Assembly: GCA_016707705.1 (NCBI GenBank)
Contig: JADJHD010000031.1
Coordinates: 1 to 64,000, forward strand
From: Bacteroidales bacterium
Lineage (GTDB): Bacteria; Bacteroidota; Bacteroidia; Bacteroidales; UBA4417
Length of the DNA stretch: 64,000 bases
Direction of reading: 5' to 3'
Notes under the pieces: generated by a model
What the model was told of the DNA's origin: nothing
The model's input: the letters and a program-made list of their open reading frames with translations, nothing else
Databases searched by the model: none
Made by a program: the position numbers and the translations under genes
In this document: positions 1 to 8,876 of the stretch, piece by piece
Layout of the letters: every line of letters begins with the position of its first letter
Numbering within the stretch: position 1 is the stretch's first letter

Positions 1-1
1 C

Positions 2-1629
2 CTGGTAGTGGAAGGTCCGCTGAAGAAAGATACCTGCTCCATTTTGCTGAGTGCGAGGTCTACTTACTCTGACTGGATTCTGAAGCGCCTCAAGGATCCG
101 GATATACGCAACAGCAGCGCCAATTTCAATGATTTCTCGGCAGCATTCAACTATGATATCCAGAAATCGCAGTTTTCGGTATTTGCCTACCACAGCAATG
201 ATTATTTCCGCCTTGCGGATATCAACAGCTATACCTACTCCAACAGCGGTGCCTCCATGACCTTCAGTCATAATTACAGCAATGCGCTGAGGGGTGAATA
301 TAGTCTGGTTGCATCGAAGTACAATTTCTCCACCACCGACAAGCAGCAGCTTAACTCAGCCTATGAACATGCCTACCAGATGGGTCATTATGAAGTCCGG
401 ACCGATTTCAGGCATAAGCTTGACGCGCAGCATGCCCTGGATTATGGCGGAGGAGCCATCCTTTACCAGCTTGATCGTGGTTCCAGTGTGCCGCCATATG
501 GAAATCCCTTCGCAACAGGGTAAACCTGGGCAAGGAGCAGGGCACAGAGGCATCGCTTTACCTTTCGGATACCTACACCCCTTTCACCTGGCTGACTGCC
601 ACACTGGGAGTGAGATATGCGGTATATGCCCCGCTTGGAAGCAAGACAGTTTATGAGTATTTCCCCGGCACTCCCAAGGACACCCGCTATATCCGTGATA
701 CGCTGCAATTCGGGGATTTTGAGCCCATTCGCTACTACCATCAGCCGGAGATAAGGGCAGCTTTGAATATCAGCACCGATGATAACGGGACTGTGAAGCT
801 GGCTTTCAACCAAATGCATCAGAACCTCTTCATGCTGAACAATACCGTTACCATTGCCCCAAATACACAGTGGAAACTTGCTGATTACCATTTGAAACCT
901 TCATCTGCCAATCAGGTATCCTTGGGTGTGTACCGTTCCATACCCGGAAAGGGACTGGAAGCTTCCGCAGAACTGTATTGGAAACAGGCAGGCAATTATC
1001 CTGAATTCCGCGATGGTGCCAGCTTCCTCGAAGACTCACTGGTGGAAGCATCCGTACTGCAAGGAAAGCAGCAAGCCTGGGGTGTGGAGCTCTTTCTGAA
1101 GGGAAATGTGCAGAAGCTAAGCGGATGGATCAGCTATACCTACTCCCGTTCGCATATTCTGGTGAATGGCCCCGAAACCTGGAACCAGATTAACAAGGGA
1201 GAACGCTATCCCGCCAACTTCGATATACCCCATGCGCTGAATGTGGTGCTGAACTATCATCTGAACCGCAGAATAACCTTCTCGGCTGTGATTGTCTATC
1301 AAAGCGGGAAGCCGATTACCTACCCGGTTTCCGTGTATTATCTCAACGGACTGCCGGTACTTGACTATTCAAGCCGCAACGATTACCGCATTCCTGATTA
1401 CTTCCGTACTGATCTTTCCATTGCACTGGAAGGTAACCTGAGGAAACGCAAGATGCTTCACAACTCGCTGGTTATGAGTCTGTACAATGCTACAGGCCGC
1501 GATAATGCCTATTCCGTTTATTTCAAAACAGTGGATGGAAAAATCAGGAGTTATCAGTATTCAGTGATTGCCGTACCTATTTTGACTGTCACCTGGATCT
1601 TTAAACTTGGGAACTATGCATCGGAATAG
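2..1629 (+). CDS. TonB-dependent receptor, C-terminal part, frameshifted
   Basis: This is the C-terminal half of an outer-membrane TonB-dependent receptor; the gene begins before the window, so signal peptide and plug are not seen. The visible protein is a run of amphipathic strands rich in Tyr, Asn and Ser, typical of the 22-strand barrel of SusC/CarboxypepD_reg-type receptors. The reading frame breaks near 506-508: the first frame stops at 521-523, while the family-like sequence continues in the next frame (NRVNLGKEQGTEASLYLSD). Adding one C to the CCC run at 506-508 joins both halves perfectly (GNPLRNRVNLGKEQG). The 3' end overlaps the next gene by 23 bp. A DUF4249 lipoprotein downstream is the usual partner of this receptor class. 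The substrate is unknown. The break is either a sequencing error or a true pseudogene. Confidence 0.88.
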
Positions 1630-2772
1630 GCTGATATTGATACTGGCTGTGATTGCAGCACTGCTGTCGTCCTGCATCAAGGTGTACGAGCCATTGATCA
1701 GGACTGAGGACAGCTCAAAATATGTGGTGGATGCACAGCTTACCGATAGCGGGGGTGTGCAGACCATCACGGTTTCAACCACTTCCTCTCTGAATGACCC
1801 GCAGTTTGTTCCCCTTCCCGGATGCATACTGATGGTTTCCGATGATCAGGGGCATGATTTTCCTCTCTTCGACAGAGGTGACGGGACCTACCTTGTGAAT
1901 ATCGACAAGCAATACATGAAACCCCTGGTGTCATTCCGTTTGAATGTACATACCCCATCGGGGGAGGATTTGGAATCGGACTGGGATCAGCTGGCCGATT
2001 CACCGGAAATTGACAGCGTTTACTTTGAGCGTACCCTGAAACCAACTACCGATCCCGAATGGAATCTTGACGGACTGCAGTTTTACCTGAACCTGAAGGC
2101 AGGGGTGAGCGACAGCCGTTACTACCGCTGGGAAGCTTTTGAAACCTTTGAGTACCACGTGGATTATCCGCGGGAATGGTGGTACGATGGTGTGGTGCAT
2201 CATATCACACCTCCCGATTACTCCCGCAAGGTTTGCTGGGCAACACGCAATGTCGGGAATATCTACACCCTTTCAACCCGCAACCTGGCTGAGAACTCTT
2301 ACAACCGGCTGCCACTGCATTATGTAGACAATTACACCAATAAACTTGCCTATGGGTATAGTCTGGAAATCAGGCAGTACGGCTTGAGCGAGGCAGCCTA
2401 CAATTACTGGGAACAGCTGAGGGAGAACAGTCTGGGACAGGGCGGACTGTATGAGAAGCAACCTCTGGCAATCAAATCCAATATCCAGAACATCAGCAAT
2501 CCCGAAAGGAGGTGCTTGGTTTCTTCAGTGTGAGTTCCATAAGGACAAAGCGGATTTTTACGGCCCCGATTCATGACATGGAGCTGCATTTCTCCACCTA
2601 TTGCAATCCCATGAAGCTGGAGCGCGGACTGGCAGAGATTGACCATACAGAATACCCTGCATTCCTGATGGATGGCATCAATACCTACAAGAATATACTG
2701 TTGAGTCCCTATTGTATGGACTGCCTCTCGCTGGGAGGGAAAAATGTAAAACCTTCTTTCTGGCCCTACTGA
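1607..2772 (+). CDS. DUF4249 domain lipoprotein, frameshifted
   Basis: A lipoprotein of the DUF4249 family, which in Bacteroidota sits directly after TonB receptors and probably forms the extracellular lid or partner of the barrel. A signal peptide with lipobox (LLSSC, about residues 18-22) is followed by a beta-rich domain (VDAQLTDSGGVQTITVS). The first frame stops at 2533 with an aberrant tail. The family-typical end (VLGFFSVSSIRTKRI, then several Cys and a final FWPY) is in the next frame from about 2512. One missing G at the GG of 2511-2512 restores NPERRVLGFFSVS. This is the same sort of error as in the receptor upstream. The start at 1607 overlaps the receptor's end, so the two are probably translationally coupled. 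Confidence 0.85.
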
Positions 2773-2773
2773 T

Positions 2774-4387
2774 ATGAAAACTTTACTGCTCTTCCTTTGT
2801 GTGCTGGTTTCTGTTCGGATTTTCGGACAGCCGCAATCTGCTGCAAGCGGGGAGAGGGTGCAACTGATCACTGACAGAACCCTTTACGTAAGCGGCGAGA
2901 ATCTGCAATTTGCAGCAGCCCTGCTGAAAGGTAATGATACCCTGAAAAGCAAGGTGTTGTATGCCGAGATTGTCTCTCCCGATGGCACAAGGGTGTGCGG
3001 AGCCAAATTCCCCATTGAGGGAGGTTTTGCACAGGGAAAACTGCTTATCCCACAGGAACTGATCAGTGGAACTTACTACTGCAGAGCCTATACCAGAGCT
3101 ATGCGCAATGAGGGGCCGGCGGTGTATCCCTACAACCGGATCAAAATAGTGAATCCTACCCGCAAGGAGGTGCAGTCGGGAACGCTGGTGGAGAATAATC
3201 CGCTGGATAGTTTGATGATTGATGAAAAAGCCTTTGATATCCAGCTCAACAAAAGAAGCTACGCTCCCGGTGATACCATGCGATTAAGTGTGAAAGCCAG
3301 GAATGGGAAGAGCTTTACACTGCTGGGAGTCTCGCTGATACCTGAAAACACCGCAGCAAGACAGGAAAAGGTAGTCCCGATAATTCCGGGACATGAGAAT
3401 GCAAGATATTTCCCTGATACCCGTGGTATTTCGATCAGCGGGAAAGTGCTGGATCCCAGGAACAGGCAGCCCTTGCCGGGAGTGAGGGTGTATTTGTCGA
3501 TACTGGGAAGCCAGAAAGATTTTATGGCCATCAGGACCGATAGTTTGGGGATCTTTAATTTCTCATTGCCTCCATTTACAGGAAATCATGATCTGTTTAT
3601 CTGCAGCGAGAACCGACAGGGGAATCCACCGTTGATTTACATTGATAACGATTTCTGTACCCAGGCGGTAAGTCTGCCGGCACCGGTATTTACACTGGAT
3701 GAAAAGGAGAGGGAAGCCGCCCTGAAGTTGGCTGTGAACCTACAGCTGCAATCCCTTTTCGGACCCGATAGTCTTATTGCGGAAGTCCTTCCCCAGGGAG
3801 CGCCCTTCTATGGCAAGCCCGATGATGTAATCTACCTTGACCAATATGTGCAGCTGCCCGAAATGGAGGAGTATTTCAATGAGCTGCCTACCAGGGTAAA
3901 GGTGAGGAAACGCTACGGACATCCCTATTTTAAGCTAACCGGCACCGAAAGCGGACTGGATATCTATGAGCCCCTGGTGCTTGTGGACTGGGTAGCCGTT
4001 GATGATCCTGTAAAGGTGCTGGCCATCAATCCCAGGCAGGTGGAACGCATTGAAGTAATCACCAAGCCCTATGTAAAAGGCGAGCAAACTTTTGGAGGCA
4101 TCATCAGCATCCTCTCCAAGCAAGGCGATTTCGCCGGCATGGACCTGCCCTCCTCAGGATTATTTCTGAATTACCAGTTCTTCGAAAAGCCCGCCGAACC
4201 TCAGCCAGTCCCTCAGTCCAAAAATATGCCCGATGCAAGGAATACCTTGTTTTTTAAGGGGGTAAAGGGGGGAAAGTTTATTATAGAGGATGTTGTTTTC
4301 CCAAAAGAAGTCAGGGGAAATATTTTGAAGGTGTTGGGGTTTGAAGAGGGAGGTGAAATTATGGTTACTGAAGCTGAGCTACAGTGA
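2774..4387 (+). CDS. Secreted MG2-like protein with CarboxypepD_reg and TonB-plug-like segments
   Basis: A secreted or outer-membrane-associated protein of 537 residues. It has a signal peptide (about 1-18), an MG2/alpha-2-macroglobulin-like beta domain (about 27-125, beginning VQLITDRTLYVSGENLQF), a CarboxypepD_reg-like domain (about 216-300, GISISGKVLDPRNRQPLPG), and a C-terminal segment (about 395-460) that resembles a TonB receptor plug (VLVDWVAVDD, INPRQVERIEVITK, FGGIISILSK) but has no barrel after it. It lies 1 bp after the DUF4249 gene and is evidently co-transcribed. In Bacteroidota such proteins commonly accompany receptor/DUF4249 pairs. The role is unknown; presentation of ligand to the receptor or a structural scaffold is inference. 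Confidence 0.72.
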   Translation: MKTLLLFLCVLVSVRIFGQPQSAASGERVQLITDRTLYVSGENLQFAAALLKGNDTLKSKVLYAEIVSPDGTRVCGAKFPIEGGFAQGKLLIPQELISGTYYCRAYTRAMRNEGPAVYPYNRIKIVNPTRKEVQSGTLVENNPLDSLMIDEKAFDIQLNKRSYAPGDTMRLSVKARNGKSFTLLGVSLIPENTAARQEKVVPIIPGHENARYFPDTRGISISGKVLDPRNRQPLPGVRVYLSILGSQKDFMAIRTDSLGIFNFSLPPFTGNHDLFICSENRQGNPPLIYIDNDFCTQAVSLPAPVFTLDEKEREAALKLAVNLQLQSLFGPDSLIAEVLPQGAPFYGKPDDVIYLDQYVQLPEMEEYFNELPTRVKVRKRYGHPYFKLTGTESGLDIYEPLVLVDWVAVDDPVKVLAINPRQVERIEVITKPYVKGEQTFGGIISILSKQGDFAGMDLPSSGLFLNYQFFEKPAEPQPVPQSKNMPDARNTLFFKGVKGGKFIIEDVVFPKEVRGNILKVLGFEEGGEIMVTEAELQ

Positions 4388-4400
4388 GAATTTGTAAATG

Positions 4401-4596
4401 AGTCCTCCGGCTGGCGGATACGTGTTCTAATATGTGCAACAAGCACAACCGTGCAAAACAGAAGATAAAAGACAAAAGTAAAAGGACAAAAGGGGGTGTT
4501 GGGACATAGGTACAGGCCTTTAACAACTAACAACTTCTCCTTGCAGGCAACTCCCCTTAGGTACCCCGAACCTTGAACCCTTAACCCCGAACGAAC
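4401..4596 (+). repeat. Dispersed intergenic repeat, copy 1
   Basis: This fills most of the 322-bp gap 4388-4709. The order of words is a half REP palindrome (CTGGCGGAT), GTGTTCTAAT, a purine-rich stretch of AGACAAAAG words, TTGGGACATAGGTACAGGCC, ACAACTAACAACTTCTCC, TTGCAGGCAACTCCCCTT and finally CCCGAACCTTGAACCC. The same order recurs in the same orientation at 8875-9098 and at 9938-10216. It has no coding potential. The family is common-looking intergenic filler, but here its copies separate the accessory genes. Confidence 0.75.
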
Positions 4597-4709
4597 ATAG
4601 CTAACACCTCCTCCAGGTGGGAGTCTGCATTTATAGATATCCTCCTGCTGAATTTTCCTTACCAGGTGCATATACAAAAATGCGCAGTATAAATTTTTGG
4701 GTAAATAAT

Positions 4710-6758
4710 TTACAAGGTTTTTTTGTTATTGTGGGCAACCAGAAAATCATTGATTATGTCCTTCTTTTCAGTGTCGTCGACATTGCGCAGCACATGGATA
4801 AAAGTTTTCCTGGGAATGTATTCAGCCTTGAAGAGAGCATCTAGTCTATTTTGTATATCTGCTTTATCTGTTATGCGGATCTCGTTGATTAGCAGGAATA
4901 TTCGTAATTTATCAGTATAACGAATAGTTTGCCTTTGCAACTCAGTATGATTGTTTTTAAGAAATTGATGCGATTTGATTACTATATTAGAAGTAAAGGT
5001 ATCGTCGAATAATTGGGGGTGATTCAGGATTAGGGAGTTGATATTGATCAGACTTTTTTGTTCATGCGATAGTGTTTCAGCCAATTCAAGTGACTTCAGA
5101 TAGCATTCCAGGGATTTAGCTGGAAGCACATCCATGTAGCAATTACCGAGTTCATTATGGAAATCGTAACCGATTAGATAGGTTTCAACTAAAGGAGTTG
5201 CAATGTCAACGAGTTTTAACTTGATTATGGATTTAATAAGGTTTTTTCTAAGATTGTAATCGAGACTATCGAACAGGTTAAGGGCAGGTTTAAGGTATTT
5301 ATTGTAGTCTTCCACTGTCATACAACAAGTCCTTAGAAGTTGATTGTAGACCGGATTTGTGTAGATATTCCTTAGTGATTCATGGGCAAAAAGATGAGCT
5401 AATGATTCAGCGGGTTTGAGCTCAGCCAGGTTAATCAGGCGGCGTGTAGTTCCGTTCAGGTGTTCCAGCAGGCGTTCATCGAATTCCTTTAAGGTATCGA
5501 ATAGTTCAATGAAGCTATCGAACTTTCCGATAAAAGTATAATTAGGGGCAAATAATGTACTTATTCTTCTGTGCCTCATTTCCTGATATAACTTGATAAG
5601 TTCAGTTTTATCCTCGCAATGAAACATGAGATAGGTGTAGCTATATGAATTTCTATCCTGAATTCTGATTTTGTTGAAAATCTCCTTACCAGCTTTATAG
5701 TTGGGTGCTAACTTGATGAGCCTATTCAGATCGAAGGTAGTGACAGGGAAGCCCCATGCTTGTTTTTCTTCCAGCTTGTATAGTTTTTCAAATAAAGCAG
5801 TCAGTCTTTTCTCATTGAATTCATCATGCACAACATCACTGATGTTGCCATTTGAATCATAAAGGAAGTCAAGGTAAGCTTCTTCAATGCAGATATGGTT
5901 CGTAGACTCAATAAAATTCAGGGATGTCTCATTTGATTCGAGATCATTTTTGGCTTCTTCCCATTCATACATAGTCAGCTCTTCAGAAAGGTATTTTTCG
6001 CAGAACATCTTGATTTTTGCATCATCATATTCTGACTTGGATCCTTCATAATTCAGGAAATGGAAATGCAATTTCAGTCCCAACAGCAGTGCTACTGCCT
6101 TATCCTTTTCATTGTCTTTAAGAAACTGAAAACGATCACGCATGGCATCGAGTGGCAGAACTATGGAGCCAAAGTTTCCATCGAAATTCTTTATATTAGA
6201 TTTAAACTCAGTTATATTGTTATTGAGGAACTCAGCTACACCAGGTGAATTCTTATCAAAGCGGGGAATATGGAAGCGATTTTGTGCAACCTTATAAAAC
6301 AGGTTTCTCTCAATGTATCGCCTGAATTTATCGTATTCAGGTCCTGTACGACAGGTGATAATGCATTTGATGCCACTCATAACGATGTATTTCATGAGTT
6401 TATTCAATGCAAAGTTGTTTTCATGGCAATAGTCGTCGATATCATCAAATAATACCAATCTATTATTAAGATGTGTTGGAAGGATGTATTCTTCAATACT
6501 CTTATCCTTACGGGGAATCAGGACATTCCAGTTTGTATTTTCTTTAAGGGTATCATAAACAATGCGGGTTTTCCCTGACAGTGGGTTTCCAAGGATTAGT
6601 GTAATATCTTTATTGTTTATTGAATACCTTATCTGGTCATATACCTCATGATGATAAAAAAGAGATTCGATATATTCTGACTCCCTCCATCCAAGAATCT
6701 GTTGGCGAGGTATTTTTTCCTTCGAGAGGTCGAAATGCTTGTAGGAGTCCTTTGTCAT
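4710..6758 (-). CDS. STAND-like P-loop ATPase with helical C-terminal repeats
   Basis: A 682-residue predicted cytoplasmic ATPase. Walker A is GNPLSGKT (residues 57-64), Walker B is LVLFDDIDD (101-109), and a strand ending in ITCRTGP (134-140) fits the sensor-1 arginine of STAND/AAA-type NTPases. The region after about 330 is all helical with TPR-like character (for example AKSLECYLKSLELAETLSHE), as in STAND sensors where such repeats bind a trigger. Its ATG overlaps the stop of the upstream small gene (ATGA at 6755-6758), so both are translationally coupled. Its A+T-rich codons and the surrounding repeats, IS110 and toxin-antitoxin genes suggest acquired DNA. A phage-defence or signalling role is inference; I cannot name the exact family. 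Confidence 0.7.
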   Translation of the reverse strand: MTKDSYKHFDLSKEKIPRQQILGWRESEYIESLFYHHEVYDQIRYSINNKDITLILGNPLSGKTRIVYDTLKENTNWNVLIPRKDKSIEEYILPTHLNNRLVLFDDIDDYCHENNFALNKLMKYIVMSGIKCIITCRTGPEYDKFRRYIERNLFYKVAQNRFHIPRFDKNSPGVAEFLNNNITEFKSNIKNFDGNFGSIVLPLDAMRDRFQFLKDNEKDKAVALLLGLKLHFHFLNYEGSKSEYDDAKIKMFCEKYLSEELTMYEWEEAKNDLESNETSLNFIESTNHICIEEAYLDFLYDSNGNISDVVHDEFNEKRLTALFEKLYKLEEKQAWGFPVTTFDLNRLIKLAPNYKAGKEIFNKIRIQDRNSYSYTYLMFHCEDKTELIKLYQEMRHRRISTLFAPNYTFIGKFDSFIELFDTLKEFDERLLEHLNGTTRRLINLAELKPAESLAHLFAHESLRNIYTNPVYNQLLRTCCMTVEDYNKYLKPALNLFDSLDYNLRKNLIKSIIKLKLVDIATPLVETYLIGYDFHNELGNCYMDVLPAKSLECYLKSLELAETLSHEQKSLININSLILNHPQLFDDTFTSNIVIKSHQFLKNNHTELQRQTIRYTDKLRIFLLINEIRITDKADIQNRLDALFKAEYIPRKTFIHVLRNVDDTEKKDIINDFLVAHNNKKTL

Positions 6759-7213
6759 TTTTTAGCTTTTTTGAGGGTGTCAGTCGAGATGTTATAGATG
6801 GCAGCCTTGATTTTTATGGTTGAATCGGAGACAATGGCTTGGGTTTTTGACTGGGATTCGACCTTTGCCTTGTTAACTCCATAGTTCAGATATCCTAAAG
6901 CAAGAACCAGCAGCGTATTCATGAGATAAGCCACAAATTTGATGTTCCTGTAGATGTATTCCAGCATAAATGGCTTACGGCGAAATATGAAGATATTCTT
7001 CTCGATGAAGTATTCTCCGTCGAAAGTAATACGATATGCATTATTCGTTTTCTCGCAGTAGTTATGAGCATCTAGGTAATCCAGGATTCGGATCAATGAA
7101 TGCTTTTCTATTTCAATATGTTGCAGTAGGTCTTCAATAGTGACCATACTGCCTTGGGAGGTGAGTTTGTTCAGCTCGCATAAGGTTAAATCCAGATCGT
7201 TGATTTTTCCCAT
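6755..7213 (-). CDS. Small winged-helix and single-TM protein, partner of the ATPase
   Basis: A 152-residue protein, not recognised by family. Residues 1-70 look like a winged helix: helices around LCELNKLTSQ and TIEDLLQHIEIEKHSLIRILDYL, then a wing-like NAYRITFDGEYFI. One hydrophobic segment (about 91-111, IKFVAYLMNTLLVLALGYLNY) would anchor it in the inner membrane, followed by a Lys/Ser-rich tail of about 40 residues. It is the first gene of a two-gene operon and ends inside the ATG of the ATPase gene. A membrane-tethered sensor or effector coupled to the ATPase is a reasonable inference, but nothing catalytic is visible. Confidence 0.6.
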   Translation of the reverse strand: MGKINDLDLTLCELNKLTSQGSMVTIEDLLQHIEIEKHSLIRILDYLDAHNYCEKTNNAYRITFDGEYFIEKNIFIFRRKPFMLEYIYRNIKFVAYLMNTLLVLALGYLNYGVNKAKVESQSKTQAIVSDSTIKIKAAIYNISTDTLKKAKK

Positions 7214-7442
7214 ATTGTAAATAGTATTGTTGGAAAGAAAAACTGCAGGTTAGTAGGTATTGGAAAATTAAAATAGACCTAAACCCTAATGTAAAATGGC
7301 TAATTTGATATGAAGTCAGATCTGTATCAAAAATAGTGGACATTTGATGTGAACACAAGGCAGATTGCAATATGGAAACCTTCTAAATAGGTGAGGGAAT
7401 TGGAATTGGGAGAAATGTGAGAATTTGATAATCAGGGGATTT
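7214..7442. other. Intergenic region upstream of the ATPase operon
   Basis: This is A+T-rich spacer containing the presumed promoter of the minus-strand ATPase operon. No convincing TAnnTTTG element with a TTG at the right distance was found on the minus strand. It grades into the left half of the interrupted dispersed repeat at about 7443. Confidence 0.45.
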
Positions 7443-7556
7443 GATATTGGAAGGAGATTGTGCAAGCAGCAATAAGGGTTCTCGCTGATTAGCGCAGATT
7501 TTTAGCTGATTAAAGCGGATTAAATCCGTGTGAATCTGTCCGCCATCCGCCAACCT
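7443..7556 (+). repeat. Dispersed repeat, copy 2, left half (interrupted by IS110)
   Basis: The segment matches the start of the intact copy at 9849-9953. Both have GATTGTGCAAG-AGCAA, then TTCTCGC-GAT, AGCTGATTA, and GTGT-AATCTGTCCGCCA. Here the homology stops at the IS110 left boundary (core CT at 7555-7556) and resumes at 8875 with CTGGCGGA. The left flank has a small variation (CCGCCATCCGCCAAC) compared with the clean palindrome in the intact copy. Confidence 0.7.
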
Positions 7557-7639
7557 TTAGATTTGCAGTGTTTTATTAACAATGGTTAACAAAGAATTCT
7601 ATAAGTAGTTGATTTTCTTTTCTTTTTGCTACTTTTTCT

Positions 7640-7820
7640 TTTCTTTGTTGATAGTTAACTTAATGTTAATAAACGAAAAAGAATGGGGTGAACTTATCCG
7701 CCGAAAAGGTTCTAGGCCTATCGCCAGTATTAGTCCCCATTCTTTCCTTCAGTTGCCTGTAACCATTTAGAATAATAGACTAGAGGTCTTCTTAAAGGTA
7801 GTAGTTGAGGCAACTTCATT
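7640..7820 (+). ncRNA. IS110 bridge RNA candidate
   Basis: Two adjacent stem-loops lie upstream of the transposase. Stem 1 is an 11-bp perfect helix, AAAGAATGGGG (7678-7688) with CCCCATTCTTT (7735-7745). Stem 2 is 8 bp, AGTTGCCT (7751-7758) with AGGCAACT (7808-7815). Loop 1 contains ATCCGCC (7696-7702), identical to the left target flank 7545-7551, and CGCCAG (7722-7727), which pairs with core CT plus GGCG at 8875-8880. Loop 2 contains TTAGAATA (7767-7774), identical to 8867-8874 directly before the core, and TTAAAG (7792-7797), which pairs with core CT plus TTAG at 7557-7560 (one G-U). Order and strand agree with target-binding then donor-binding loops of the IS621 bridge RNA. The RNA ends are approximate; a weak 5-bp hairpin at 7655-7669 could be the 5' stem. 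Confidence 0.75.
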
Positions 7821-7840
7821 TACAATCTAACTCCAAAGTT

Positions 7841-8839
7841 ATGAAAGAAAAGAAGATTTTTATCGGTATTGATGTCTCAAAGTTGACCTTGGATGTATTC
7901 ATCCATGGTATGAGTGATTATTTCAAGGTTGAGAACAGCTCCCAGGGCTTTGTCAAACTATTAGAAAGAACAATCCAGAGCACTAATTTCAGTAAGCAGG
8001 ACCTGTTTTTCTGTTTTGAAGACACTGGGAAGTACTCTAAACTATTGAGTGTGTTTTTTCACACTGAGGGTTTGACTTTCGCGATGGTTCCTGCATTGCA
8101 GATCAAGAAGTCTCTTGGGATTACCCGGGGCAAGAATGATAAGGTCGATGCACAGAGGATAGCAGTATATGCTTATGAAAAAAGAGAAAGTATAAAGCCA
8201 ACTATTCTTCCGGGTGAACAGATTGACAAGCTAAAATCACTACTATCCCTGAGAGAAAAGCTTCTCAAACACCGCACAGCTTACATGAATGGATTAACTG
8301 ATCTACATGATTGTTACGCAGAAGGAGAGAATAATCTGATTAAGGAAGTTCAATTACGCATGATAGATCGGCTCAATAATGAAGTAGAAGTTGTCGAAAA
8401 GCAATTAATTGCTATTATCAAGGAAGATGAGGAAATGTATAAAAGCTACAAATTGATTATTTCAGTCAGTGGGATTGGCAAAGTGCTGGGTTGGTATTTG
8501 ATTGCTTATACTGCTAATTTTCGACAGTTCTCAGATGCCAGAGCTTTTGCCTGTTATGCTGGAATTGCACCATTTGAGAACTCCTCCGGTAAAACATTTA
8601 AACCTTCCAGAGTAAATGCAATTGCTAATAAACAAATTAAGACACTGCTAAGCATGGCATCCATGTCTGTAATTCAACATCGGGGTGAATTTCAGCAATA
8701 TTACCAGAAGCGAATCACGGAGAAAGGGAAAAACAAAATGAGTACCCTGAATATTATCAGAAACAAAATCGTGTTTAGAGTTTTTGCTGTAATTAAACGT
8801 GAAACACCTTACGTGAATTTGTACAAATTTGTTGCATAA
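7841..8839 (+). CDS. IS110 family transposase (DEDD and Tnp20 domains)
   Basis: This 332-residue recombinase carries out RNA-guided insertion of the element. The N-terminal RuvC-like DEDD domain has GIDVSK (Asp11), CFEDTGKYS (Glu60) and NDKVDA (Asp100, Asp103). A central coiled coil follows (about 125-200). The C-terminal Tnp20 domain has the helix-hairpin-like ISVSGIGKVLGWYL and the serine-bearing motif CYAGIAPFENSSGK (Ser248/Ser249), where the catalytic serine of IS110 recombinases is expected. The start at 7841 (MKEKKIFIGIDVSK) fits the family; an upstream in-frame ATG at 7805 lies inside the bridge-RNA stem and is less likely. Length is normal and no stop or frameshift is present. Confidence 0.93.
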   Translation: MKEKKIFIGIDVSKLTLDVFIHGMSDYFKVENSSQGFVKLLERTIQSTNFSKQDLFFCFEDTGKYSKLLSVFFHTEGLTFAMVPALQIKKSLGITRGKNDKVDAQRIAVYAYEKRESIKPTILPGEQIDKLKSLLSLREKLLKHRTAYMNGLTDLHDCYAEGENNLIKEVQLRMIDRLNNEVEVVEKQLIAIIKEDEEMYKSYKLIISVSGIGKVLGWYLIAYTANFRQFSDARAFACYAGIAPFENSSGKTFKPSRVNAIANKQIKTLLSMASMSVIQHRGEFQQYYQKRITEKGKNKMSTLNIIRNKIVFRVFAVIKRETPYVNLYKFVA

Positions 8840-8876
8840 AAAAAAACAATAAAACTTGCTTTAATCTTAGAATACT

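Larger units (their letters stand above)
7557..8876 (+). mobile_element. IS110-family insertion sequence, complete
   Basis: The element is about 1320 bp with no terminal inverted repeats, as usual for IS110. The boundaries rest on three observations. The host repeat breaks at 7556 and resumes at 8875. A CT dinucleotide stands at both edges (7555-7556 and 8875-8876). The guide segments of the upstream RNA match the flanks and ends exactly next to these CTs. The left non-coding part (7557-7840) is long and the right one (8840-8874) short, the layout of the IS110 group with the bridge RNA in the left end. The transposase is intact and so the element may be active. Moving one boundary by one CT copy does not change the length. 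Confidence 0.82.

Noticed and set aside
7805..7840. Upstream ATG of the transposase frame at 7805
   Set aside because: It lies in the second bridge-RNA stem, and the family-typical start (GIDVSK near residue 10) fits 7841.
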